Assembly: GCF_013449685.1 (NCBI RefSeq)
Contig: NZ_JACDSF010000008.1
Location: forward strand, 1 to 34,032
Length of the DNA: 34,032 nucleotides
Origin: Pectobacterium brasiliense
GTDB taxonomy: Bacteria; Pseudomonadota; Gammaproteobacteria; Enterobacterales; Enterobacteriaceae
Reading direction: 5' to 3'
Both the position numbers and the translations under genes were made by a program. The notes below the pieces were generated by a model. It worked only from the letters and a program-made list of their open reading frames with translations, was not told the origin of the DNA and did no database searches. Shown one piece after another: positions 1-8,264 of this stretch. Positions within the stretch are counted from its first letter, which is position 1. Each line of letters opens with the position of its first letter.

Positions 1-606
1 GTAAAGTTCAGGCCGCTATCCTGTACCACGCTCTGTGCGGGTATCGGCGTCGCCACCACCGGTGCATCGTTGACGTTGGTGACGGTCAGGCTGAAATCCG
101 TATGCACCGTCGCGTTGCTGCCGTCGGTGGCGGTGACGCGAATAGACAGGCTACCGACATCGGCATTGCCCGGCGTGCCAGAGAAGGTGCCGGTGGCTGG
201 ATTAAAGGTGATCCAACTTGGCAGCGGTGAGCCGTCGGCAAGGGTGGCGCTGAGGGTCAGGGTATCGCCCACATCCGGATCGGTAAAGGTGCCTGCCGGC
301 ACGCTGAAGTTCAGGCTACCATCTTGTACAATAGTCTGATCAACCACCGGTAGGGAAACCACTGGAGGAAGATTACTGTTGTTGACCGTCAGCCCAAAGG
401 TGGTACTGGCTGAGGTATTGCTACCGTCGGTGGCGATGACGCGGATAGACAGGCTACCGATATCGCCATTGTCTGGCGTACCGGAGAAAGTGCCAGTGGC
501 AGGGTTAAAGCTCAGCCAGCTTGGCAGCTCTGAGCCATCTGCTTGTGTGGCATTCAGCGTTAGTGTGTCTCCGTTATCGACATCAACAAAGGTACCTGCG
601 GGCACC
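1..606 (-). repeat. Two 303-bp tandem repeats encoding He_PIG-like Ig domains
   Basis: The DNA from about 1-303 recurs at about 304-606. For example, AAGTTCAGGC is at 4 and 307, and CCGTCGGTGGCG is at 121 and 424. Each unit encodes 101 residues with the LPSW...FNPATGTFSGTP...GSLSIRV signature. Unit edges are approximate, and the array may continue past the left edge. Confidence 0.75.
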
Positions 607-3600
607 GTGAAACTGAATGCCGCATCTTTAGTTGCGCTTTGGCTACTTATGGCACTCACTACGGTAGGCGCATCATTCACGCTGGTTACCACCAACGATG
701 CCTGCGCACTATTGGTGGAGAATGCACTGCTGCCACCCGTGGTCGCAGTGTCCGCCAGGCCTTTGCTGCTACCTGCCGTCGCCGTACCACTGGTTTGATC
801 CCACGCCCGGAAACTCAGGGTTGCGGTTTCGCCATTGGCGCTGTCTGGGACATAGCGAAGTTGCGCTGATGAGTTGAGTAACAGCGCCGAAGACGCCGAT
901 ACCGACCCCAGGTTAAACCAATTGGCACCACTGTCGGTAGAGTATTGCCAGCCGCCACGCCCCACGCTGCTCGTAATCGCAAGGCCGATTTGTGCGCCAC
1001 TGTCCACATCGCCATAACCGGCCTGACTCAGCAGCAAGGTCACTGCCGTGGCCGCCGACGTGGTATTTTCATTGGTGCCGGTTAGTGTCGCCGTCGCCGA
1101 ATTATTCAGCGTTGGCGCATCGTTAACAGCGGTGACATTTAGCGTCATGGTGCCGGTATTAGCGGAGGAGTCTGTGCCGTCGCTGACCGTCCAGGTAAAG
1201 GTGGCATAACCGGCGCCGTTGGCATTGGCCTCCGGGCGGAAGGTTAGCTTGTCGATATCGGCCGCACTGACTACCGATCCATTGCCCAGTAAGGTATCGC
1301 CGACACCGCGCACACCGTCACCGTTGGCATCAATAAACAGCTCGCCCGCCGTCGGCGAGGTGATGAGGGTGATAGATTGCAGCGTATTGCCGCTGTCTAC
1401 ATCACTGAAACCAAAGTCTGAGGCAGTAAACGTCTGGGCAGTATCTTCGTTGAAGGTTTTGCTAATGCTGGTGTCGCTGATGACCGGTGCGTCGTTGACC
1501 GCCGTTACATTGAGGGACATGGTCCCTATGTCAGTGGACGATGCTGTACCATCGCTGACCGTCCAGGTAAAGGTGGCATAACCGGTGCCGTTAGCATTTT
1601 CTGCCGGAAGGAAGGTCAATTTGCTGATGTTGGCCGCGCTGACTGTCGCACCATCAACAAGCAGCGTATCGCCAACGCCGCGGACACCATCACCGTTGGC
1701 GTCAATAAACAGCTCACCGGCGGTCGGTGCGGTGACGATGGTCACGGCTTGCAGCGTGTCGCCGCTATCCACATCGCTGAAACCGAAATCTGAGGCGCTA
1801 AAGGTCTGGGCACTATCCTCATTAAAGGTTTTACTGACCGATATATTGCTGATGGTCGGTGCGTCGTTAACCGGCGTAATACTCACTATCGCCTGATTGG
1901 AGCCACTGCTGTTGATCGTACCATCATTGAACACCCAGTTAAGTGTCACGCTGGCTGGCGGATTGTCAGAACTGTTGGCATAGGTCAGCGATTGCAACAC
2001 CGCATTGACTATCGCCGAGGTGGCATTGCCATTGAAGGTCAGCGCCAGTGTACCGCTGGAGTTGGTGGTGACGTTACCGACCGTCGTCCCGTTGTAGGTA
2101 AAGCTTTGCCCCGCGGCCAGCACCCCCAACAGCCCGCTATTGCCGAAGTTATCCTGACTGTTCGCCCCGCCATTACGCGCCAGAGTGAGCGATGCACCGC
2201 TATAGTTGCCAAGACCCCCACTCAGGGCATCCAGCTCGGTATCGACGACGGCGACGTTGCTATCTATCACTACCGCGCTGCCCTTTTCAGTAAAGGTTGC
2301 GCCACCGTTGAGGTTACTAAAGACAGGGGCCGAATTGGACGAGGTGGTGACATCGACCTTAGTGGCGCTGAGTATCTGGTTGTTGGCGCTGTCTTTTGCC
2401 ACTATGTACACATCGTAGCTGGTTGCGCCATTCAGCCCCGTCACGCTAAAGGACGTGGTATAGGGCGCGCTGCTGACGACCTGGCTGCCGGAACCGATCG
2501 CCGTCGCGCCTGAGGCATTCTGCCCGGAGATAACCTGGCTCACACTGGGTGCCGACGCGCCGTCTGCCACAATGACGTAATAAATGGTGCCCGCTTCATT
2601 GATGCTGGTGGAGAGGTTAAAACCGCCCACGGTGGCGTTGGAGACGCTGGGTGACTGGTCAAACGTGGGGGCGATATCATCTACCACCACCAATGACACC
2701 ACTTTGTCATAGGTAGCGGCACCGTCAGATACCTGTAGGCGTACCGAGTAGGTTCCCGCTGCCATGCCAGTGGCGTTGACTGCTTTTAGGGTGTTGCCGC
2801 TAATGGTGAAGAGCGCGTTATCGGTACTGCCGCTGCCACTCACCAGACTGTAGGTAAACACCGAGGAATCCACATCGGTCGCCGTCAGGGTGGCAACAGT
2901 GCCGTTGCTGCCGAGCGATTGCGCAAAGGTGGTGGCAGAGAGCGTAATATCGGTCGGTGCATCGTTCACCGGCACCACGGTGATGGCGCTGCTGATATTC
3001 GGCGCAACGGTATTGTTGCTGGTGCCGGAATCGGTCAGTTGCGTCAGCGTGACCGTGCGTGTGGCATTGCCGGGGTTGTCGCTGCTGTTGCCGTAGGCCA
3101 TGCCGGACAGCAGGCTGCCCATGTCGCTGTTGCTTAGCGTGGCACCGGTGATGCTGACGGTGGCGATACTGCCGCTCAGGCTGACACTGGCGGTGCCAAA
3201 GCCGCTGCCGAGCGAGACGCTGTTACCGTTGCTGAGCGCGACATTGATGCCGTGAAGGGTCAGGTATTCGGTGCTGCCCGCAACGTTGCTAACGGTGAAT
3301 GCCGCACTGGTGAAAGTCTGGCCGGTATCTTGGGTATCGACGCTGACACCAGTAAACAGGCCGACAGCCGTGCCGTTCTCGGTATAGGTGGGGTTGGCCC
3401 CAGTGGCGGTGACGCTGGGAACGTTATCGGTGGACGCAGCGAGAGGTGCGGTGACGATATTATCCCACGTGACAGTACCGTTACCGGTTGCGGCTGTTGT
3501 TAATCTCACCTCGTCAATATTTTGAAATGCATTGGAGAGCGTCACCGTCTGGAATGTTGTCGTGAGGGTGATGGTTTGGGTTGTACCCGCCACCGCGCTA

Positions 3601-4724
3601 CCGTCTTTATAGCCAGTGATGGTGAATGTTGATGCGTAATTACCTAGCCCTCTAAGATCAATACTCGATAGTTTGAACTCGCTGCCATCCGTCGATTTAA
3701 ACCCAAAATAGTTAAGATTTCCCCCAGGAGTAACAATCGTATTCAGGACCTGATTACCGCTAAGTGAAACAGTTTGAATTGTTACACTGCCAGTACTGTT
3801 AGCAACGTAGGTAAAACCGTTGTTGGGGTCGTCATAAGTTTGGAGACCCGGTTGGACGTTGACAAATGGCGTCGTGCCTGAGAACTGTGAGAAATCGTTA
3901 GTACCATACGTTGGGGAAGCCAACAAGCTATTGTATTCTTGCGCGATGGCCCCCAGTGCTGCATTGGTTGTCTCTATCTTGCCGACCGTTGTTTCCAACT
4001 GCCAGTCTCCTCCTTTGGCCGTTGCACCCGTCAAATCATCTGAAGCGGCGATGTCTGCCTGAGTCAACTGTGCGAGTAAAGAGACGAAACTTTTTCCTGT
4101 ATCCTGGGCGATATCGCAGCCATAGAGCAGCAGATCGCCGTCCTGTGTTAGTGCCGTACCAAATTTGGCCAGATCGGCCGAGCGCTCTACAGCCGTAGCA
4201 CTATCAAGCGTCAGGTTGCCAAGGCGAACCTGCCCTTCACTACCGTGGCTCAATATATGGATCGCGTCGTAACCCTTGTGGGTTTCAGCCCATGTTGCCA
4301 GTTGGCTCAGGCCATCTTTGCTGCTATCTAATAAAAACACGTCAACGCCAGCGGGGACATTACCGATCAGGGTTTGGTAATCCGTCACTGCTGTATCAAT
4401 AAATACGGCTTCTTTGCGTGTTATTTCACCGGCAACCGCCTGTACAACGACGTCAGTCGTGATGTCATGCGTGGCACTATTTTGATTGGATGATGTGTTG
4501 TTCTCCGATGCGGCCTCAGCAGAATGGTTTGCGGTCTGTGTAGGATGAGAAGAGGCTGTGGCGTCACTCGAATTACCGGTTTCGGCCTGAGTCGCCGTTG
4601 CGGCTATTGCGCCGTCAAATAAGACGCGGGATTCAAGCACACAACCAAGAGGAGCGGAATAATCCTGCTCAATGTGGTCAGTTGGATTGTCACTTTTCTT
4701 ACTGAATAATTGGCGCCACAGCAT
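1..4724 (-). CDS. Giant repetitive surface protein, N-terminal 1574 residues (DUF4347 plus cadherin/Ig-like repeats), partial
   Basis: The frame is open without a stop from an ATG at 4724 to the left edge, so the C-terminus is missing. GGAG lies 8 nt before this ATG. An ATG 7 nt further upstream runs into a stop after 10 codons. There is no Sec signal peptide. Residues 30-39 read LESRVLFDGA, close to the LEPR-XLL motif found near the start of very long secreted proteins. Residues about 106-265 fit DUF4347 (contains HILSHGSEG and LLLYGCDIA). A beta-rich segment follows, then many Ig/cadherin-like units with the recurring linker VNDAP and He_PIG-like units (LPSWLSFNPATGTFSGTP). The protein is rich in Gly, Ser, Thr, Asn and Asp and has almost no Cys. 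It is probably an extracellular adhesin or biofilm protein exported by the HlyD/M50 genes upstream. Function and export route are inferred. Confidence 0.85.
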   Translation of the reverse strand, partial: MLWRQLFSKKSDNPTDHIEQDYSAPLGCVLESRVLFDGAIAATATQAETGNSSDATASSHPTQTANHSAEAASENNTSSNQNSATHDITTDVVVQAVAGEITRKEAVFIDTAVTDYQTLIGNVPAGVDVFLLDSSKDGLSQLATWAETHKGYDAIHILSHGSEGQVRLGNLTLDSATAVERSADLAKFGTALTQDGDLLLYGCDIAQDTGKSFVSLLAQLTQADIAASDDLTGATAKGGDWQLETTVGKIETTNAALGAIAQEYNSLLASPTYGTNDFSQFSGTTPFVNVQPGLQTYDDPNNGFTYVANSTGSVTIQTVSLSGNQVLNTIVTPGGNLNYFGFKSTDGSEFKLSSIDLRGLGNYASTFTITGYKDGSAVAGTTQTITLTTTFQTVTLSNAFQNIDEVRLTTAATGNGTVTWDNIVTAPLAASTDNVPSVTATGANPTYTENGTAVGLFTGVSVDTQDTGQTFTSAAFTVSNVAGSTEYLTLHGINVALSNGNSVSLGSGFGTASVSLSGSIATVSITGATLSNSDMGSLLSGMAYGNSSDNPGNATRTVTLTQLTDSGTSNNTVAPNISSAITVVPVNDAPTDITLSATTFAQSLGSNGTVATLTATDVDSSVFTYSLVSGSGSTDNALFTISGNTLKAVNATGMAAGTYSVRLQVSDGAATYDKVVSLVVVDDIAPTFDQSPSVSNATVGGFNLSTSINEAGTIYYVIVADGASAPSVSQVISGQNASGATAIGSGSQVVSSAPYTTSFSVTGLNGATSYDVYIVAKDSANNQILSATKVDVTTSSNSAPVFSNLNGGATFTEKGSAVVIDSNVAVVDTELDALSGGLGNYSGASLTLARNGGANSQDNFGNSGLLGVLAAGQSFTYNGTTVGNVTTNSSGTLALTFNGNATSAIVNAVLQSLTYANSSDNPPASVTLNWVFNDGTINSSGSNQAIVSITPVNDAPTISNISVSKTFNEDSAQTFSASDFGFSDVDSGDTLQAVTIVTAPTAGELFIDANGDGVRGVGDTLLVDGATVSAANISKLTFLPAENANGTGYATFTWTVSDGTASSTDIGTMSLNVTAVNDAPVISDTSISKTFNEDTAQTFTASDFGFSDVDSGNTLQSITLITSPTAGELFIDANGDGVRGVGDTLLGNGSVVSAADIDKLTFRPEANANGAGYATFTWTVSDGTDSSANTGTMTLNVTAVNDAPTLNNSATATLTGTNENTTSAATAVTLLLSQAGYGDVDSGAQIGLAITSSVGRGGWQYSTDSGANWFNLGSVSASSALLLNSSAQLRYVPDSANGETATLSFRAWDQTSGTATAGSSKGLADTATTGGSSAFSTNSAQASLVVTSVNDAPTVVSAISSQSATKDAAFSFTVPAGTFVDVDNGDTLTLNATQADGSELPSWLSFNPATGTFSGTPDNGDIGSLSIRVIATDGSNTSASTTFGLTVNNSNLPPVVSLPVVDQTIVQDGSLNFSVPAGTFTDPDVGDTLTLSATLADGSPLPSWITFNPATGTFSGTPGNADVGSLSIRVTATDGSNATVHTDFSLTVTNVNDAPVVATPIPAQSVVQDSGLNF
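1113..1856 (-). repeat. Two 372-bp tandem repeats inside the giant surface protein
   Basis: Copy one is at about 1113-1484 and copy two at about 1485-1856. The shared string GCTGACCGTCCAGGTAAAGG starts at 1182 and again at 1554, exactly 372 nt apart. Each unit encodes 124 residues, including TFNEDTAQTFTASDFGFSD and GELFIDANGDGV. The copies are highly similar at DNA level, so unit number may vary by recombination. Confidence 0.8.
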
Positions 4725-4752
4725 AAGACATACTCCAGAGTGGTGTTAGTAC

Positions 4753-4769
4753 GTATAATTTTTCTACAG
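4753..4769 (-). promoter_or_regulatory. Candidate promoter element before the giant surface protein
   Basis: On the minus strand this reads CTGTAGAAAAATTATAC. TTATAC is a possible -10 element, which would start transcription about 22 nt before the ATG at 4724. No good -35 is visible. Almost the same string, with a 2-nt insertion, occurs at 6070-6088. The promoter role is inferred. Confidence 0.35.
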
Positions 4770-4898
4770 CTAATATCGGGAAGTCATCACTAAATACAGA
4801 CTATCGGTACGCTTGCCATCGTGCGTACAAACAGACCACTCCTATGCCCATCATTAGATTACATATTACGCTTTTACTTTCACAATCTTACAAATGTT

Positions 4899-4925
4899 GC
4901 GCTCCCCTGAAAATCAGGGAAGCGC
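4899..4925 (-). terminator. Hairpin just after the collar-protein gene
   Basis: The arms 4899-4910 and 4914-4925 pair over 12 positions with one mismatch and a 3-nt loop. The hairpin starts 8 nt beyond the stop codon of the collar gene. No strong T-run follows on the minus strand, so it may slow transcription or protect the 3' end rather than terminate fully before the giant gene. Confidence 0.45.
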
Positions 4926-4932
4926 ATGGTTA

Positions 4933-5673
4933 TTAGTTTGGATTTACAGGAAAAATGCCTATAGCAGCGATGCACGCCGTTAACCCTACACTGGGGTTAC
5001 GAACACTGAAAGGTGTGCCGCCAATATTAGGGGAAATGGTTATACCTGTTAGGCTAGTTGCACTAAACGGGGCAGAAAATGGCTTCAACGTCGTGGTGGG
5101 CGCGGCATTACTATAAATTTTCGCGGGTGAATCAGCTCCCCCAAGCGCGCTTAAATCAAACGAAGGAGACGTTGTCGCCAATGATGTCGTGTTGTCTGGT
5201 ACGTTAGTCGTTGCCGCACCGTTCACCACAGGAATAGCGATAGAAGCCGTACCGCTAACGCTTCCTGAAGCGGTAATGGTAGCCGGGTGTATGTGTGGGG
5301 CAACATTACTTGTCGTCAATGAGACATTCTCTGCCCCAAATACTTGTGCACGAGTGACATTGGCTAACCCAGGCCCTTGTCCAACCCCTACCGGTACGCG
5401 CCCACGCATGTCGGGGAGCGCAAAGTTACCTTGCTGTAGAGAGCCTCCCCAAATATTTCCGATCAAGGCATAAAGCGCCTGATATTGATTGATTGTCACC
5501 GTTTGTCCATTTGCAGGCAGATAGCCCTCTGGGCAATAACTGGTGACCATATAACAAATAGAGCCAATGTAAGGCTCAGTACTGCATGCAGATGCGGTAG
5601 CTGATTGCGATAGGCCTACAGCTAACACAGTTGCGATCGCAGATTTGGCAAACAGACGCTGAACGCATTTCAT
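4933..5673 (-). CDS. Secreted tail-collar-domain protein (microcystin-dependent-protein-like)
   Basis: The protein has 246 residues. Two in-frame ATGs lie at 5679 and 5673. AGGAG at 5686-5682 is only 2 nt from the first and 8 nt from the second, so the second is preferred. The N-terminus is a Sec signal peptide (positive MKCVQRLFAK, hydrophobic core, ATASA cleavage region). A phage tail-collar domain follows: CPEGYLPANGQ, YQALYALIGNIWGG, then FALPDMRGRVPVG. The C-terminus NPSVGLTACIAAIGIFPVNPN is typical of bacterial microcystin-dependent-protein relatives, which end NYCIAL.GIFP. No other phage genes are nearby, so this is a chromosomal exported protein. It sits between the M50/HlyD genes and the giant surface protein on the same strand and may be co-exported, a surface accessory, or a cap. 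That role is inferred. Confidence 0.85.
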   Translation of the reverse strand: MKCVQRLFAKSAIATVLAVGLSQSATASACSTEPYIGSICYMVTSYCPEGYLPANGQTVTINQYQALYALIGNIWGGSLQQGNFALPDMRGRVPVGVGQGPGLANVTRAQVFGAENVSLTTSNVAPHIHPATITASGSVSGTASIAIPVVNGAATTNVPDNTTSLATTSPSFDLSALGGADSPAKIYSNAAPTTTLKPFSAPFSATSLTGITISPNIGGTPFSVRNPSVGLTACIAAIGIFPVNPN

Positions 5674-6155
5674 AAACATCTCTCCTTGGAATGGGGGACA
5701 GTTCCACGCTGGGTGAAATATATCTGATGATTTTGATGCTTGGTCTTGTGATGCCTAACTTCGCTTGCTAAGTAAAATGTAATTTTATGTAAACAATAAA
5801 ACAAAATTACATATAAAAAGTGAAACTAGCAATATCCTTTTACATAGGCGAATAAGAAAAAGATTTGTTTTTTTAAGTTATTGATTTTAATTGATATTTA
5901 TTTGTATTTTTAAAGGGGGATGTGCTGAAATTGCTTGCGATATGTGTCCGTTGTCAACGTAATACAAAACCAGAGAGAAATTTATTTGTTAATGAAATGT
6001 AGTGTATGTTCGACGCAATAGGTACGTGAAAACGTTAGGTAATCTTATTAACTGATGAAATCAGAAAAGGTATAATGCTTTTCTACAGAGTCTGGAGCAT
6101 ATCCTGCTCTAGATACCAGCTAAGACAGGCGTATATATTGAGGATAACCAACCCG
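5674..6155. other. AT-rich gene-free spacer between the M50 gene and the collar gene
   Basis: No credible gene is visible. The stretch 5740-6060 is strikingly AT-rich, unlike the flanking coding DNA. It probably holds the promoter and leader of the collar gene. The only distinct element I can point to is the repeated motif at 6070-6088. AT-rich spacers of this kind are often bound by H-NS, but no binding site is proven here. Confidence 0.6.
6070..6088 (-). promoter_or_regulatory. Second copy of the candidate promoter element, before the collar gene
   Basis: On the plus strand this reads GTATAATGCTTTTCTACAG. It matches 4753-4769 apart from a GC insertion. On the minus strand it offers a TTATAC -10-like box. 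If used, the collar transcript would carry a leader of about 390 nt. The sequence is equally a TATAAT box on the plus strand, so orientation is uncertain. Confidence 0.3.
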
Positions 6156-8264
6156 CTAAAAACCACTTTCCCTGATACCCAATGCCGCTACCCGACGCCA
6201 CACCGTACCAAGAATAGATTCCTTTTCTCCTTCCAGAATGACGCTGCCCCGTAGAGGCTGTTGCAGCGGCAGGAATGGCTCTTCCTGTACCATGAAACGA
6301 ACGCGGTACTGCGCCTGCACCGGTTGAGGATTGTGGTCGTTGTCGCGTCGCACGGCAATCGGGCCGTGGCGATCGGACGCGAGCATTTCTTGTTGCAGGT
6401 AAGCGCTGCCCGTGGGGGCAATATTATGAAGCGTGACGTCAATACGTGGGAAAGCGGGATCGTCGGCAAGGAAAATACCCTGCATGCCCTCTTGAGTACG
6501 CATGAGTGATTCTTCGGGTATATAGCCAACTACCCGTCCCTGCATGGGTTCCACCACACGTAGTAATGGCGTATCCGCCGTTAGCCAGCGTCCTGCTGTC
6601 ATGTCACGCGCCAGATCGCGTACCACACCCGCTTGCGGTGCCCGAATCGTTAAGCGTTGACGCTGTGCTGCCAACCCTCGGTAGCGTGCTAACGCCTCCG
6701 CTAACTGCCGATCCATGACCTGAATTTCACTCGCGGTTTCCTGCCGTGCTGCTCCACGCTGTCGCTGCTGTTGTAACTGGGTGATACGCTGACGCTCAAT
6801 ATCGAGACGATAATCCAGATCGACTGACGTTAGTTCCAGCAGAATGTCTCCGGCATCCACCCGCTGACCATCTGTAACGTGTAGCTGGTTAACCTGCGCC
6901 GGTACCGGGCTGTAGAGGGTGCTGACCTTCTCGGCTTCCAATACTGCAGGAATGTGGATACTGCCGCCCCATGGATAGAGCAGAATAAACAAGAGGGCTG
7001 AGCACAGCAGGGCGCTGCGCAAAAAAGCGATAGGGTGTATTGATTTGCGCATTGACCACCAGGCATAGGCTTCTTTGGCTATCGGTAGCGCGATAAACCA
7101 GACGATCTCAACCAGCATTAAACCAATGCCGATCACCTTGATAAAAAAGTGGTAAACCACCAGCGCGATGCCAAAGAATAGGAAAAAGCGCCATATCCAG
7201 GAGGCATAGCCCCACACCAGCAGTTTGCGTTGCAGGGAGGGAGAGAGGTTTTCCGGCGCAGGATGACCATGGCCAAACAGACTTTCCCGCAACCGCCAGC
7301 GGCAGAGCGCATAGGCGCGTTCTTGCAGATTTTCTACGCGCCAGAAATCGCTAAGTAAAAAGTAGCCATCGAAGCGCATCAAAGGGTTAAGGTTTACAAT
7401 CAACGTGGTCAGCCACGTCGCGCTGGAAAGCATAAACGCGGCCGTTCGTGCTGGTCCATCTGGCAGTAATGCCCAGGCCAATAGCGCAAGAACCGCCAAC
7501 ATCAGTTCGGCCAGAATACCGCCCGCACCGATCAGCAAGCGTGCCTGACGATCCTTGAGTTTCCAGGCGTCGGTGGTGTCGGTATAGAACAGGGGAAATA
7601 ACACGATAAAGGCAACGCCCATGCTTTGCACACGACAACCCGCCCGTTTCGCCATGAAGGCATGGCCTAGCTCATGGATAAATTTGGCGAACACCAGAGA
7701 AATACCAAACACGGCCATGCCGGACAGACTGAAGAGGTGTGGGAACGAATGGGTGTAACGTACCCAGTCTCGACTGACCAAAAATAAACCCAGCAGCAGG
7801 ATGAATGGAAATACCCAAATCAGAAAGGGCGCCCCATAGCGCTGTAGCCACGGCCAACAGCGGTTAAGTACCGGATCGGGTCGCCACAGAGGAATACGGA
7901 AAAACAGATACTGGTGCAGCACGCTTTTCCACAAGCTGGTGCGCATCGCCTGAGCTTTGCTCAGATAGCGCTGACGTTGTTCCGCATCGCTTGCCGCGAT
8001 TAAATCGTGCTGGCGCAGGAACTGCAGTAGTTGCTCCAACTCTTTCACTCTCAGCGGCAGGCCGGGCTCACTGTTGGCGGCGGCCAGAATCTGCTGCGGC
8101 TGGCGCAATGGCCAATGACGCAACAGGCGGATAGCCGAGGGGGTCAGGGTAAAATAACGTCCGGTTATAGGATCGGACAGCACCCACTGCGGGGCGCCGT
8201 TGATGCCAGGAGCCGATTCTACCAATTGAAGATCGGCGCGCAGGGGAGGCAGATGCGGATTCAT
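6156..8264 (-). CDS. M50-family zinc metallopeptidase with C-terminal HlyD-type domain
   Basis: The protein has 702 residues. The N-terminal ~100 residues resemble the cytosolic peptide-handling region of this family (ITGRYFTLTPSAIRLL). Membrane segments flank the zinc site HELGH at 197-201. The second part of the M50 signature, NLNPLMRFDGYF, supplies the third ligand Asp299. More membrane segments lie at about 350-430. From about 440 there is a lipoyl/barrel-sandwich domain (AQVNQLHVTDGQRVDAGDILLEL), a coiled coil around 480-530, and a beta-barrel, as in HlyD adaptors. All catalytic residues are present. It overlaps the upstream gene by ATGA, so it is translationally coupled as the third gene of the trio. 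It is likely an inner-membrane protease/adaptor that processes or passes exported substrates. Its substrate is unknown. The giant surface protein and the collar protein are the obvious candidates. Confidence 0.88.
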   Translation of the reverse strand: MNPHLPPLRADLQLVESAPGINGAPQWVLSDPITGRYFTLTPSAIRLLRHWPLRQPQQILAAANSEPGLPLRVKELEQLLQFLRQHDLIAASDAEQRQRYLSKAQAMRTSLWKSVLHQYLFFRIPLWRPDPVLNRCWPWLQRYGAPFLIWVFPFILLLGLFLVSRDWVRYTHSFPHLFSLSGMAVFGISLVFAKFIHELGHAFMAKRAGCRVQSMGVAFIVLFPLFYTDTTDAWKLKDRQARLLIGAGGILAELMLAVLALLAWALLPDGPARTAAFMLSSATWLTTLIVNLNPLMRFDGYFLLSDFWRVENLQERAYALCRWRLRESLFGHGHPAPENLSPSLQRKLLVWGYASWIWRFFLFFGIALVVYHFFIKVIGIGLMLVEIVWFIALPIAKEAYAWWSMRKSIHPIAFLRSALLCSALLFILLYPWGGSIHIPAVLEAEKVSTLYSPVPAQVNQLHVTDGQRVDAGDILLELTSVDLDYRLDIERQRITQLQQQRQRGAARQETASEIQVMDRQLAEALARYRGLAAQRQRLTIRAPQAGVVRDLARDMTAGRWLTADTPLLRVVEPMQGRVVGYIPEESLMRTQEGMQGIFLADDPAFPRIDVTLHNIAPTGSAYLQQEMLASDRHGPIAVRRDNDHNPQPVQAQYRVRFMVQEEPFLPLQQPLRGSVILEGEKESILGTVWRRVAALGIRESGF

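Noticed and set aside
379..798. Plus-strand frames across 1-4100
   Set aside because: They are shadows of the repetitive minus-strand giant gene, which is open for 1574 codons with clear domain repeats.
1..1856. Possible CRISPR array from the regular repeats
   Set aside because: The repeat units are 303 and 372 bp, in frame, and encode Ig-like domains. There are no short repeats with unique spacers.
4933..5673. Prophage remnant suggested by the tail-collar domain
   Set aside because: The protein has a Sec signal peptide and no phage genes lie nearby.
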